From Natronoarchaeum rubrum (GTDB taxonomy: Archaea > Halobacteriota > Halobacteria > Halobacteriales > Natronoarchaeaceae), in assembly GCF_024494695.1 (NCBI RefSeq), contig NZ_JANHDP010000004.1, positions 310,001 to 374,000 of the forward strand: 64,000 bases of DNA. Reading direction: 5' to 3'. The first letter of the stretch is position 1. Every line of letters starts with the position of its first letter. The translations under genes were made by a program, and so were the position numbers. Below the pieces are notes generated by a model that ran no database searches, was not told the DNA's origin, and saw only the letters and a list, made by a program, of their open reading frames with translations. This document shows, piece after piece, positions 41,946-50,527 of this stretch.

Positions 41946-43187
41946 TCAACGCTCGATGTCCAGAACGTCGAGAAAGACGTCGAACAGTTCGGTGAGCTGG
42001 CGCGGAAGCAGAAACCGATCGCGAACTCGCTCGTGGCCGTTCGCTCCGAACGCCCGTCGGCGGTCGTCGTCTTCGAGGAGATCGACGACGCGCGCTCCGG
42101 CGGCCTGCGCGTCGTCCGGTTCGACGAGGTAGCCGTTTCGCCCGTCCTCGATCTGCAGCGGGATGCCGCCGACCGTCGAGCCGACGACCGGCGTGCGCTT
42201 CCAGAGCGCCTCGGCGACGACCAGCCCGAACCCCTCCCGCAGTGACTTCTGGACGACGACGTCCGCGCGTCGCTGCAGGACGTTCACCGCCGCGTCCGGC
42301 AGGTCAGTCAACACGTGTACGTCCGGTTCGCTGGCGGCGTCTTTGGCCACACGTTCGTAGACTTCGAGCCCTTCCGGGTCGTCGCCGGCCATCGCGCCGG
42401 CCAGCGCCAACTGGAGGCCCGGGACCTCCTCGCGGGCCCGACGGAACGCCGCCAGCGTGCCGAACTGGTCCTTCCACGGATCGAAGCGGGAGATCTGGAC
42501 GACGAGCGGTTCGTCGAACGAGAGCGGATACAGGCGGTCCCGCTCGGACGAAACGGTCGTCTCGTCGAGCGCCCGGTTTTTCTCGGTCAGCGGGTCGATC
42601 GACGGGTAGACGACGCGCGTCGGCACGTCGATCACGCCCGCGTAGTCGGATCGGCTGACGATCGCGCGATCCACTCGACTCGCGTACTCGGCGACGAACG
42701 CGAGGTGGTCGGGCGAGGGGTCGGTGAGGTCGATGTGACAGCGCCAGACGATCGGCGCGTCCGGCAGGCGCTCTCGGACTCCGTCGAGCATGCCCAGCGG
42801 CTGGGGATCGTGGAGTACGACGAGGTCGTACTCGCCGTCTACCTCGGCCGCGTTTCGCTCCGTGACCGAGCGATAGGTCGCCTTCATCGCGTCGGTCAGC
42901 GGAGCGTCGTCGCCCTGCAGGCCGTTGTGTATCGACTTCGTGACCGCGAAGAACTCGTCGTCCGCGTCCAGCACGAGCCAGTCGGTGTCGACGCCGAGAT
43001 CGTTACACAGCGGGACGATCGACCGAAGCAACTCGGCGACGCCGCCGCCGGTCGCAGTCGAGTTGACGTGGAGGATCCGGCCGTCTCCGAGTGCCTCGGC
43101 GCGCGACCGGAGCCGGTCGAGTTGCTCCGCTCCGATCGCGTCGGCGTACGCCTCGACCGACCGATCCGATAGCGATGGGGCGTGCAT
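41946..43187 (-). CDS. treT: TreT-like trehalose glycosyltransferring synthase
   Basis: A 413-aa GT4-fold glycosyltransferase resembling TreT, which makes trehalose from a nucleotide-glucose and glucose. Matching segments are ILHVNSTATGGGVAELLRSIVPL near the N-terminus, VWRCHIDLTDP in the middle, SRFDPWKDQFGTLAAFRRA and the donor-site QKSLREGFGLVVAEALWKRTPVVGSTVGGIPLQI. Trehalose would act as a compatible solute. ATG 43187 (MHAPSLSDRS) chosen. The TreT reaction is reversible, and the nearby sugar kinase could consume released glucose; that link is inferred. Confidence 0.8.
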   Translation of the reverse strand: MHAPSLSDRSVEAYADAIGAEQLDRLRSRAEALGDGRILHVNSTATGGGVAELLRSIVPLCNDLGVDTDWLVLDADDEFFAVTKSIHNGLQGDDAPLTDAMKATYRSVTERNAAEVDGEYDLVVLHDPQPLGMLDGVRERLPDAPIVWRCHIDLTDPSPDHLAFVAEYASRVDRAIVSRSDYAGVIDVPTRVVYPSIDPLTEKNRALDETTVSSERDRLYPLSFDEPLVVQISRFDPWKDQFGTLAAFRRAREEVPGLQLALAGAMAGDDPEGLEVYERVAKDAASEPDVHVLTDLPDAAVNVLQRRADVVVQKSLREGFGLVVAEALWKRTPVVGSTVGGIPLQIEDGRNGYLVEPDDAQAAGARVVDLLEDDDRRRAFGANGHERVRDRFLLPRQLTELFDVFLDVLDIER

Positions 43188-43259
43188 AGTCCGTACGATC
43201 GATATCACGACTGCGAGGGTATCTGTTGGGGACGCCAAAGCGCCTCGCCGACAGACGAC

Positions 43260-44609
43260 TCAGGCCGACTCGTCGGGGCGCCGAACGATCCGGTCGTAGT
43301 TGCCGGGGACGACCGGGCCGTCGAGGAGCGGGTCGTCCGTCGCGTCCATCCACTCGTAGAGCTGCCGCGACAGCGACTCGCGGACGTCCTGGTACCGCGG
43401 TTCGGACGCCACGTTCTCGTCTTCTCGGGGCGTCTCCCGCAGATCGTACAGTTCCTCGTACGGCCTCGTGGGAACGCAGTACGTCTCGCGCACCTCGCGT
43501 CCGGCCTCGCTCGCGAAGATGTCTCTGGGGAGGTAGACGCGCGCCAGGCGCCAGAAACTGCGGACGTACTTGTACCGTTCCGTCCGGATCGCGCGGACCG
43601 GGTTGTACAGGTCGTGCCAGGTCATCTCGGCGAACACCCGCTCGCGAGGTTCGTACTCGCCGTCGATCAACAGCGGCAGGAAGCTCCGGCCTCCGATCTC
43701 GTCCGGGACGTCGGCGCCGACGAGGTCGAGCAGCGTCGGCAACACGTCGACGTTGCTGAGCAACTCGTCGTAGCGCCGACCGTCGTCGGCGATTCCGGGC
43801 ACGCGAAGCACCAGCGCGGCCTCGATCCCGGCGTCGTAGCAGCTCCCTTTCGCCCGGGGGAACGCGATTCCGTGTTCGGTCGTGAAAACGACGACCGTCT
43901 CGTCGGCGAGACCGGCCGCACCGAGGGCGTCGAGGATCGTCCCGACGGCGTCGTCGATGGCGTAGACCATCCCCCGCATCTCCGCGAGGTCGTGACGGAT
44001 CCCGGGCCGATCGGGAAGGTACGCGAGCGGCTGGATCGCGTCGGGGTCGTCTCCGTCGTACCGCTCGCCGTGAAAGCCGAACCGTCCGGTCTCTTCTTCG
44101 ACGCGGTGGCACTCGAAGACGCCGATCGACGCGAAGAACGGAGCGTCGAACGCTCCTCGATCGAGAAACGAGGCGACGACAGATGCGACGCTTTCGGCCC
44201 TGTTCACCTGGTGGACCGACGGCGCCACGCCGGGGTAGAGGTTCCCCTCCGAGTGGATGTGGTCGTACCGGAGCCGGTCGGTGTCCTGGCTGATGTGCTG
44301 GAGCCCGAACAGGTGCGTCTCGTATCCCGCGTCGCTCAGGTAGTGGGGCAGGATCCGCTCGTCGTCGCGTAGTTCCCAGTCTCCGTGGGCCAGACCCATC
44401 AGCCCGTTTACGTGCGGGTGGCGGCCGGTCATGAGGCTGCCTCGACTCGGCGAACACTGCGGCGCGGTGACGAAGTGGTTCTCGAAGAGCGCGCCGTTCG
44501 CCGCGAACTCGTCTATGGCCGGCGTGTCGATATCCGTCCCGTAGCAGCCGAGGTATCGACCGAGATCGTGCGCGTGGATCAACACGACGTTCGGGGACGA
44601 AACGTCCAT
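43260..44609 (-). CDS. Sulfatase (N-sulfoglucosamine sulfohydrolase-like)
   Basis: A 449-aa type I sulfatase. The formylglycine site is C52 in QCSPSRGSLMTG (CxPxR). Metal residues include the Asp in AHDLGRYLGCYG, a start seen in heparan-N-sulfatase-like members, and TEHGIAFPRAKGSCYD. It would hydrolyse sulfate esters or sulfamates of sugars. No signal peptide is seen, so it may act in the cytoplasm. A formylglycine-generating or anaerobic maturase is not in the window. ATG 44609. Confidence 0.9.
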   Translation of the reverse strand: MDVSSPNVVLIHAHDLGRYLGCYGTDIDTPAIDEFAANGALFENHFVTAPQCSPSRGSLMTGRHPHVNGLMGLAHGDWELRDDERILPHYLSDAGYETHLFGLQHISQDTDRLRYDHIHSEGNLYPGVAPSVHQVNRAESVASVVASFLDRGAFDAPFFASIGVFECHRVEEETGRFGFHGERYDGDDPDAIQPLAYLPDRPGIRHDLAEMRGMVYAIDDAVGTILDALGAAGLADETVVVFTTEHGIAFPRAKGSCYDAGIEAALVLRVPGIADDGRRYDELLSNVDVLPTLLDLVGADVPDEIGGRSFLPLLIDGEYEPRERVFAEMTWHDLYNPVRAIRTERYKYVRSFWRLARVYLPRDIFASEAGREVRETYCVPTRPYEELYDLRETPREDENVASEPRYQDVRESLSRQLYEWMDATDDPLLDGPVVPGNYDRIVRRPDESA

Positions 44610-44842
44610 ACGCCGTAGGATACGACCTCCCGACAGATAGTCGTTCGATCGCTGACATCGGCGTTCGATGTGCTCGTCGTGGAGAATACTGTGTCTCCGG
44701 GAGCAGATCGTACGGTTTCTCGGCGGATCGGGCCGAGCTGCGTCGATCCGAATCGAATTGTCGCGAGCTCCGGAACGGTAGCGCTGGATCTGAGCGATCC
44801 GTTGCGTTCGGCTCGGTCGGCCGTGGAGGTAGTTCAGGAAGC

Positions 44843-45868
44843 CTACGCGGTCGTCTCGACCGCGGTTCGACGCTCGTTCTCGATCCGTTCGAGGTACGCT
44901 TCGGCGTCGAGCGCGGCCATGCTGCCGGTGCCGGCAGCCGTGATCGCCTGGCGGTACGAGGGATCGGCGACGTCGCCGGCGGCGAAGACCCCTTCGACGG
45001 CGGTCTCCGCCGTCGCGCGGCCCGTCTCGTCGGTCTGCGTGACGACGTAGCCGTCCGCGTCGAGTTCGACGCCGGTCTCCTCGAGGAACGCGGTGTTGGG
45101 CGTGTGGCCGATGCCGTAGAACACCCCGCCGACGTCGACTCGTTCGGTCTCGACGTCGACGCCTTCGGCGGCCTTCTGGGTGGGGTGCCCGTCGGGGTGG
45201 GAGACGACCGTCGCGCCGGTGACGCCCTCCTCTTGGGAGCCGTGGAGCGCCCGCAGTTCGGTGTTCCACCGGAACTGGATGTCCTCGTGCTCGCGGGCGC
45301 GGTCGGCCATGATCTCGGAGGCTCGCAGCTCGTCGCGGCGGTGGACGACGGTCACCGAGTCGGCGAACTTCGCGAGGAAGAGCGCCTCTTCCATCGCGGA
45401 GTCGCCCCCGCCGACGACGAAGACGTCGTCGCCGCGGTGGAACGCGCCGTCGCAGGTCGCGCACGTCGAGAGGCCGTAGCCCATCAGTTCGTCCTCGTTC
45501 TCGGCGCCGACCCACCGGGCGCTCGCCCCGGTCGCGACGATCAGCGCTCGCGTTCGGAGCGTCTCGCCGGTCGAGAGCGTGAGTTCGAGCGGTTGCCCGT
45601 CGACCGCCGCCGTCTCGATGCTACCGTGCTGGAACTCGGCGCCGAATCGCTCTGCCTGCTCTTTTCCGCGCTGGATCAGCTCCATCCCGCCGACGCCGTC
45701 GGGGAAGCCGAGGAAGTTCTCGACGTCGGTTGTGAGCGTCAGCTGGCCGCCCGGCTCGTCGCCCTCGAGCACGAGCGGATCGAGATCGGCGCGGGCGGCG
45801 TACACCGCCGCGGAGAGCCCCGCGACGCCCGAGCCCGCGATGACGAGGTCGCGTCGCTCGCCGGGCAT
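44843..45868 (-). CDS. trxB: Thioredoxin reductase
   Basis: A 341-aa flavoprotein that reduces thioredoxin with NAD(P)H. FAD motif GSGVAGLSAAVYAARADL at the N-terminus, redox pair in STCATCDGAFH, NAD(P) motif VVGGGDSAMEEALFLA and the second FAD motif GVFAAGDVADPSYRQAITAAGTG. It starts directly after the stop of the thioredoxin gene (TAAATG), so the two form an operon controlled by the sulfur-type operator at 46261-46281. Confidence 0.95.
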   Translation of the reverse strand: MPGERRDLVIAGSGVAGLSAAVYAARADLDPLVLEGDEPGGQLTLTTDVENFLGFPDGVGGMELIQRGKEQAERFGAEFQHGSIETAAVDGQPLELTLSTGETLRTRALIVATGASARWVGAENEDELMGYGLSTCATCDGAFHRGDDVFVVGGGDSAMEEALFLAKFADSVTVVHRRDELRASEIMADRAREHEDIQFRWNTELRALHGSQEEGVTGATVVSHPDGHPTQKAAEGVDVETERVDVGGVFYGIGHTPNTAFLEETGVELDADGYVVTQTDETGRATAETAVEGVFAAGDVADPSYRQAITAAGTGSMAALDAEAYLERIENERRTAVETTA

Positions 45869-46228
45869 TTACTCGGTGTACCCCTCGATCAGCGTCCGCA
45901 GCTGGTCTTCGGACTGAACGCCGACCACCTGCTCGGCCTGCTCGCCGTCGGCGAACAGCACGAGCGTCGGGACGCCGCGGACGCCGTACGCGCCGGCGAG
46001 TTGCTGGTTGGCGTCGACGTCGATCTTCGTGACGGCGGCGTCGGTTTCCTCGGCGAGCGTCTCGACGACCGGTTCGAGCATCTGGCACGGTCCGCACCAG
46101 TCCGCGTAGAAGTCCGCGAGCACGACGTCGTACTCGGCGACGGCGTCGTCGAGTTCGGCCTGTCCGTCTACGTGGACGGGCTCGTCGGGAGTGGCTGTGC
46201 TTGCGTCGGGTGCAGTATCGACTGTCAT
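45869..46228 (-). CDS. trxA: Thioredoxin (operon with trxB)
   Basis: A 119-aa thioredoxin with the active site W44-C45-G-P-C48 (ADFYADWCGPCQM) and the cis-proline segment GVRGVPTLVLF. It has an extra ~18-residue N-terminal tail. It is immediately upstream of trxB and is the first gene of the operon. It likely reduces protein disulfides and persulfides; the conserved dyad upstream ties it to the sulfur regulon. Confidence 0.94.
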   Translation of the reverse strand: MTVDTAPDASTATPDEPVHVDGQAELDDAVAEYDVVLADFYADWCGPCQMLEPVVETLAEETDAAVTKIDVDANQQLAGAYGVRGVPTLVLFADGEQAEQVVGVQSEDQLRTLIEGYTE

Positions 46229-46260
46229 CACTACCTCGTATGGGCCACCGGAAGTTAAGA

Positions 46261-46281
46261 GTTTTGGACCAACAGTACAAT
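46261..46281 (-). promoter_or_regulatory. Sulfur-regulon dyad (trxA-trxB promoter)
   Basis: GTTTTGG-accaaca-GTACAAT on the plus strand; read toward trxA it is ATTGTAC-N7-CCAAAAC. A TATA-like CTCTTAAC follows at once, and the start codon is 32 bases from the site edge. Confidence 0.6.
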
Positions 46282-46395
46282 ACTCTGGCCGGGGGCGCGC
46301 GACGTCATCGGGAGCGATCCGACTCGAAGCAAGCGACCGACCGCCAGAAGAGAAAACGAGAGTACGTCGACCGAGAGAACGCCGAAACCGGCGAG

Positions 46396-46800
46396 TCAGC
46401 TTTCGAGGGACGCCGACGCAGCGTCCTGCTGCTCGTACTTCGTCTCGAACTCCTGGATGAGCTGGCCCATCTTGGCGTACCAGTCGTTGAGCATCCGCTG
46501 CATGTCGTCGGAGATCTTCGAGGGGTCGGTCGGTTCGTAGACGTGGTAGTAGCCGCCCTGCTCGTAGTTGACCTGCTCCTTCTGGATGAAGCCCGTCTGG
46601 AGCAGCCGTTGCACCGCCCGGTAGGCGGTCGAGCGTTCGCGGTCGACGGCTTCGGCGATCTCGTCGACGGTGAGCGGTTCTTCGGTCTCTACGAGCGCCT
46701 GGAAGCATTCCCTGTCGAGTTGTTTGAGCCCGTGGAAACACTCGAGGAGGCCCTCGCACTCCATGTCCTGCTTGAGTTGTTCAGACATCGAATCTGGCAT
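46396..46800 (-). CDS. Cys-containing TrmB/HTH-type transcriptional regulator
   Basis: A 134-aa regulator. A winged helix spans ~30-100 (EPLTVDEIAEAVDRERSTAYRAVQRLLQTGFIQKEQ) and a C-terminal helix is a likely dimer interface (NDWYAKMGQLIQEFETKYEQ). Three Cys, C15, C21 and C32, lie before the HTH, a suitable place for thiol or persulfide sensing. A perfect 21-bp dyad lies just upstream, implying self-regulation. ATG 46800 (MPDSMSEQL) chosen; ATG 46809 also fits a leaderless start. It is the best candidate regulator of the sulfur genes. Confidence 0.85.
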   Translation of the reverse strand: MPDSMSEQLKQDMECEGLLECFHGLKQLDRECFQALVETEEPLTVDEIAEAVDRERSTAYRAVQRLLQTGFIQKEQVNYEQGGYYHVYEPTDPSKISDDMQRMLNDWYAKMGQLIQEFETKYEQQDAASASLES

Positions 46801-46830
46801 TGTTATCATCTTTGCCTACGCACCACGCCG

Positions 46831-46859
46831 TTAAAAGTATTGTGCATGGATCGCACAAT
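46831..46859 (-). promoter_or_regulatory. Perfect sulfur-regulon dyad and TATA box before the HTH regulator
   Basis: ATTGTGC-atggatc-GCACAAT (46839-46859) is a perfect 7-bp inverted repeat with a 7-base spacer. It abuts CTTTTAA (TATA, 46831-46837) on the regulator's strand, ~30 bases before ATG 46809 and ~39 before ATG 46800. Confidence 0.7.
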
Positions 46860-46871
46860 CCTGCGGTCGAC

Positions 46872-47903
46872 TCAGTCGCCAGCTGCCGATCCCGGCGTCG
46901 GCTCCTCGCGCAGCGCGGTGACGCTGCTGTAGACGACGGCCCCGCTGACCATCAGCGCCGAGCCGAGGATCAACACTAAACTCACCGTGTCGAGGACCGG
47001 GATGCCGTAGACGTTCCCGATTTCTCGGACGGCGACGGCGATCGAGCCGCCCAACAGCATCAGCCCGAAGTACACCTTGATCTCCCCCTCGTCGACGATG
47101 CTCGTCGCCGCGGAGCCGACCCGCGCGCCGAGCGCGCTCCCGGCCAGCAGCGGCAGGACGATCGAGAGGTCGACGCCGCCGTCCATCGCGTAGAGGAAGC
47201 TCCCGATCCCGCCCGAGAAGACGATCTCGAAGAGGTCCGTCCCGACCGCGATCGGCACCGGCACGCCGATCAGGTAGAACAGCGCGGGCATCCGGATGAA
47301 CCCGCCGCCGACGCCGAGGAAGCCCGACAGCAGCCCCGTCGCGAACGCGACGCCAAGGATCATCCACAGCGACACCGAGATGCCGCCGCGAAGGTTCATC
47401 ATCGGCGGCACGCGGTAGGACTGGATCTTCTTGGCGATGTCGGGGATGTCGGCGTCGTCGACGTCGGCGTCGGCGGCGTCGTGGTCGACGCCCCCGCCGT
47501 CGCCGCCTTTCAGCGCCTCGTAAGTGACGAAGACGCCGATGCCGCCCAGCAGGAAGACGTAGGTGACGCTGATGATGCTACCGGCCAGCCCCAGCTCTTC
47601 GAGGTGGAGAACGATCTCCTTGCCGACCTCGATGCCGGCGGTCGTGCCGGCGATCATCAACACGCCGAGCTTGTAGTCGACCTGACCGAGGTCGCGGTGT
47701 TTCAGCGTCGCGATCACGGACGTCCCGAACACGAACGCGAGGCCGCTCCCGACCGCGACGCGGGACGGATACCCCATCACGAGCAGCGCCGGCGTCACCA
47801 GGAACGACCCGCCCATCCCGAAGAATCCAAAGAGGATGCCGATGAGCAGGCCGAACCCGACGAACAACAGCAGCAGCGCGAGACTGATGCCTAGGACCTC
47901 CAT
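46872..47903 (-). CDS. Sulfite exporter TauE/SafE family permease
   Basis: A 343-aa polytopic membrane protein with about eight transmembrane segments and the duplicated TauE/SafE half-motif (GFFGMGGSFLVTPALLVMGYPSRVAVGSGLA; GFLGVGGGFIRMPALFYLIGVPVPIAVGTDLF). Between the halves is an acidic loop (GGDGGGVDHDAADADVDDADIPD). Members export sulfite, sulfoacetate or related anions. It follows the 49-aa membrane protein by one base (TAAcATG) and shares its two promoters. Confidence 0.9.
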   Translation of the reverse strand: MEVLGISLALLLLFVGFGLLIGILFGFFGMGGSFLVTPALLVMGYPSRVAVGSGLAFVFGTSVIATLKHRDLGQVDYKLGVLMIAGTTAGIEVGKEIVLHLEELGLAGSIISVTYVFLLGGIGVFVTYEALKGGDGGGVDHDAADADVDDADIPDIAKKIQSYRVPPMMNLRGGISVSLWMILGVAFATGLLSGFLGVGGGFIRMPALFYLIGVPVPIAVGTDLFEIVFSGGIGSFLYAMDGGVDLSIVLPLLAGSALGARVGSAATSIVDEGEIKVYFGLMLLGGSIAVAVREIGNVYGIPVLDTVSLVLILGSALMVSGAVVYSSVTALREEPTPGSAAGD

Positions 47904-47904
47904 G

Positions 47905-48054
47905 TTAGTTCTTTTTCACCCGGTTGACGATCTGTTGTCCGACTGCCTGTCCCGCGAGGCCGTACACGACGTAGAGGACGATCGCCTCGAGTAGCACGAC
48001 CCCGATGAGCGCACCAGCCTGTGCCACCGGTGGAAGAGTCGCGACGTCGATCAT
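47905..48054 (-). CDS. 49-aa membrane partner of TauE (DUF7512-like)
   Basis: A 49-aa protein with a single transmembrane helix (AQAGALIGVVLLEAIVLYVVYGLAG) and a basic tail NRVKKN. It precedes the TauE permease by one base, so the two are co-translated and may form a complex. I believe it belongs to the small DUF7512-type family seen beside TauE in haloarchaea; that name is from memory. Confidence 0.7.
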   Translation of the reverse strand: MIDVATLPPVAQAGALIGVVLLEAIVLYVVYGLAGQAVGQQIVNRVKKN

Positions 48055-48079
48055 AGTGCCTCCACCTCGATATTGAATG

Positions 48080-48100
48080 GTTTTGGAATCATCGTACCGT
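48080..48100 (-). promoter_or_regulatory. Sulfur-regulon dyad, proximal TauE operon promoter
   Basis: GTTTTGG-aatcatc-GTACCGT; one half matches the trxA and distal TauE sites exactly, the other is degenerate. CAATAT (TATA) follows, about 25 bases before the ATG at 48054, so this promoter would give a leaderless mRNA. Confidence 0.45.
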
Positions 48101-48130
48101 ATCACCTACCTCGGCCTAGCAGAGGGGCCA

Positions 48131-48159
48131 TATTAACAGTTTTGGATGCACCATACAAT
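48131..48159 (-). promoter_or_regulatory. Sulfur-regulon dyad, distal TauE operon promoter
   Basis: GTTTTGG-atgcacc-ATACAAT (48139-48159), followed on the minus strand by TTAATAT (TATA, 48131-48137). It would start a transcript with ~55-base leader for the 49-aa protein and TauE. The rest of the 418-bp divergent gap to 48473 contains only dyads and promoters. Confidence 0.6.
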
Positions 48160-48423
48160 ATTACTGCGCTGAATCTCACGGCTAACCAATCCGGATATCT
48201 CCATACGTTACGAGAATATAGATCCGGACGTCGACACACGCGAGAGCGGCATCTTGTTCCCAGTAGCGGTCGGGCGCGCCCAACGATCGGAACGACGCCG
48301 GAGACGCCGAGTTCGAGCGACCGGAGCCTCGGGCACGGCGCCACCCACCCGCGACCAGGACCTCGCGATCCGGCGGGCTGTCCCGGACCGACACCGGTCG
48401 AAACTGCAGGAATCGCGAACGCC

Positions 48424-48450
48424 GTATTGGGCACCCCAAACAATATTATA
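48424..48450 (+). promoter_or_regulatory. Sulfur-regulon dyad before universal stress gene
   Basis: GTATTGG-gcacccc-AAACAAT (48424-48444) overlaps the TATA sequence ATATTATA (48443-48450), ~25 bases before the ATG at 48473. Spacing between halves is 7, as at the other sites; the halves are less well conserved. Confidence 0.5.
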
Positions 48451-48472
48451 CTCTCGGACCCTCGTCTGAGGT

Positions 48473-49306
48473 ATGAGAGCAATTTACGCGACGGACCTCT
48501 CGGCGGCCAGCGAAGCGGCCATCCAGAACGAGACCTGCCTCGAGTGTCTCGAGCGGATCGGCGTCGAGACGGTCCACCTCGTCACGGTCGTCCCCTCGAA
48601 CGTCCACGCGGGAATGCCCGGGATGGATCTCGAAAAGCGACGCGAGCGAGGCCTCCAGCGGTACCGTTCGGTGATGCAAGACGCCGGCTTCGACGTCGAG
48701 ACCCACGTCGTCCGCGGGACGCCACACCGCAGGATCAACGGTATCGCCGAGACGATCCACGCCGACATGACGATCATCGGTTCGCGCGGACAGAGCCCCC
48801 TCGAGAACCGCGTGATCGGGTCGACCGCGCGAAACCTCGCGCGCACGACCGTCGTCCCGCTGCTCGTCAACCGGATCGAACGCGCCACCGACGAGCCCGA
48901 GATCCGCCACGAGCACCTGTTCCAGCGGGTCCTGTACGCCACGGACTTCTCGGAGAACGCCGAGCGCGCGTTCGACGCGTTCTCGTACCTTCGACACGCG
49001 ACCGAGGAAGCGACGCTCGTTCACGTCGAGTCGCCGAAAGACCCCAGCGACGACCCCGAGACACAGCTCACAGAGCTTGCCGATCGACTGGAACGGTGGG
49101 ACATCGACGCGCAGATCGAGCTCCGGTACGGCGACGCGGCCGACGAAATCCTCGACGTCGAGGAGGCGGTCACACCCACGACGACGCTGATCGGCTCGCG
49201 CGGCCGGAGCCGACTCCGGCAGCTGATGCTCGGTAGCGTCTCCGAGGACGTCGTCGCTCGTGCGAACGGGAACGTCTACCTGGTGCCGCCGCCGCGGACG
49301 GCCTGA
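48473..49306 (+). CDS. Universal stress protein, two Usp domains
   Basis: A 277-aa protein with two UspA domains. Domain 1 (~1-140) has MRAIYATDLSAASEAAIQ and GSRGQSPLENRVIGSTARN; domain 2 (~150-275) has RVLYATDFSENAERAFDAF and GSRGRSRLRQLMLGSVSEDV. The first motif lacks the second Gly of the canonical ATP site, so only domain 2 may bind ATP. It is divergent from the TauE operon, and a sulfur-type dyad overlaps its promoter, which suggests a role in sulfur stress. Confidence 0.9.
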   Translation: MRAIYATDLSAASEAAIQNETCLECLERIGVETVHLVTVVPSNVHAGMPGMDLEKRRERGLQRYRSVMQDAGFDVETHVVRGTPHRRINGIAETIHADMTIIGSRGQSPLENRVIGSTARNLARTTVVPLLVNRIERATDEPEIRHEHLFQRVLYATDFSENAERAFDAFSYLRHATEEATLVHVESPKDPSDDPETQLTELADRLERWDIDAQIELRYGDAADEILDVEEAVTPTTTLIGSRGRSRLRQLMLGSVSEDVVARANGNVYLVPPPRTA

Positions 49307-49321
49307 CCTCGACGGTCCCCG

Positions 49322-50503
49322 TCAGCCGATCGGCAACGCGACGACCGACGCGTAGCCGAGGGCCAGCGCCAGCACGAGCGACCCCGCCCACGCGCCGACC
49401 GTCACGACGATCTTTCGAGAGCCGACGGCGCTCCCACCACCGACGGCGGCGCCGCTGCCGATGATCGCGCTGACGACGATCTCGTTGAACGACACGGGCA
49501 CGCCCAGCAGGACCGCCAGCTGGGCGATGAGAAACGAGGGGACGAGCGCCGAGATCGATCGTCGCGGCCCCAGCGACGAGTAGTCCTGCGCGAGCGACTT
49601 GATCATTCGCGGGGCGCCGGTCCACGATCCGACGAGGATGCCGAGGCCGCCTCCGGCCAGCACGGCGAGTGGGTGGATCATCCCGACCGTGTCGAGGAGG
49701 GGGAGTAGCGGTCCGACGGCCAGCCCGACCTGGCTTCCGCCGGCCGAGAACGCGACGAGCGCCCCGAGCGACAGCAACACTCGCCGCAGTCCGCCGTACT
49801 TGTCGCGTCGGATGTCCAACGAGACTGCGACGGCGATTCCGACGGCGACGAGCAGCGTCACGACGAACGGGATCGCGAGCCCGTCGACGCCGAGCGTCCG
49901 TCGCGCGAGGCCGGACAGCGAGCCGGCCGTCCCGTCCGGGCCGAGCGACGCGAACCGGACGTTGGTCAGGACTGCTCCGACCAGCCCCGCCAGCACCGGA
50001 ACGCTGTAGCGTTCGGGCACGTCCTGCCGAGGGAGGACGCTCGCGATGGCGTAGGCGATCCCGCCGCCGACGAACGGCGTCAACACCCAGACGGCGCCGA
50101 TCTGGGCGTACTTCGACCAGACGGGCGTGCCGCCGAGCGCGAGGCCGACGCCGACGACCGAGCCGGTCACGGTAAAGGCCGTCGCGATCGGGTACCCCGT
50201 GCTGATCCCGATCGCCATCAGCCCGGCGCCGATCAGCAGGACGACGATGACTCCCGTCGCCGGGAGACTGATGCCGCCGACGAGCCCGCTTCCGACGGCT
50301 TCCGAAACGTTCGATCCCTGCGTGACGGCGCCGGCGAAGCCGAAGATGCCGACGACGAACGCCGCCCGCATCGTCGAGATGGCGTTCGCGCCGACTGCGG
50401 GTGCGAACGGCGTCGCGCCGCTGGAGCCGGCGCCGATCACCCACGCCATGAACAGACTCGCGAGTCCGGCGACGACGAACAGAGCGATAGCTGTGATGTC
50501 CAT
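49322..50503 (-). CDS. PiT-family anion permease, likely for sulfur oxyanions
   Basis: A 393-aa membrane protein of the inorganic phosphate transporter (PiT) family with ~10 transmembrane helices and the repeated signature (GAGSSGATPFAPAVGANAISTMRA; AVGGGSAVGSRKIVVTVGAW). The usual GxNDxxNAxG is altered to GAGSSGATPFAP. The subfamily includes CysP-type sulfate permeases, and its place as last gene of the MBL-rhodanese/YeeE operon suggests sulfate or thiosulfate rather than phosphate. It is 24 bp after the previous gene. Confidence 0.8.
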   Translation of the reverse strand: MDITAIALFVVAGLASLFMAWVIGAGSSGATPFAPAVGANAISTMRAAFVVGIFGFAGAVTQGSNVSEAVGSGLVGGISLPATGVIVVLLIGAGLMAIGISTGYPIATAFTVTGSVVGVGLALGGTPVWSKYAQIGAVWVLTPFVGGGIAYAIASVLPRQDVPERYSVPVLAGLVGAVLTNVRFASLGPDGTAGSLSGLARRTLGVDGLAIPFVVTLLVAVGIAVAVSLDIRRDKYGGLRRVLLSLGALVAFSAGGSQVGLAVGPLLPLLDTVGMIHPLAVLAGGGLGILVGSWTGAPRMIKSLAQDYSSLGPRRSISALVPSFLIAQLAVLLGVPVSFNEIVVSAIIGSGAAVGGGSAVGSRKIVVTVGAWAGSLVLALALGYASVVALPIG

Positions 50504-50527
50504 CAGTTGTGCAAAATTGAGAACCGG

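Noticed and set aside
43003..44658. 551-codon minus-strand frame over the TreT and sulfatase genes
   Set aside because: Arg-rich shadow in another frame of two recognised genes on the same strand.
50504..50527. GTTGTGCAAAATTGAG between the YeeE/YedE and PiT genes as a regulatory dyad
   Set aside because: It has one loose half-site only and lies in a 24-bp gap inside an operon.
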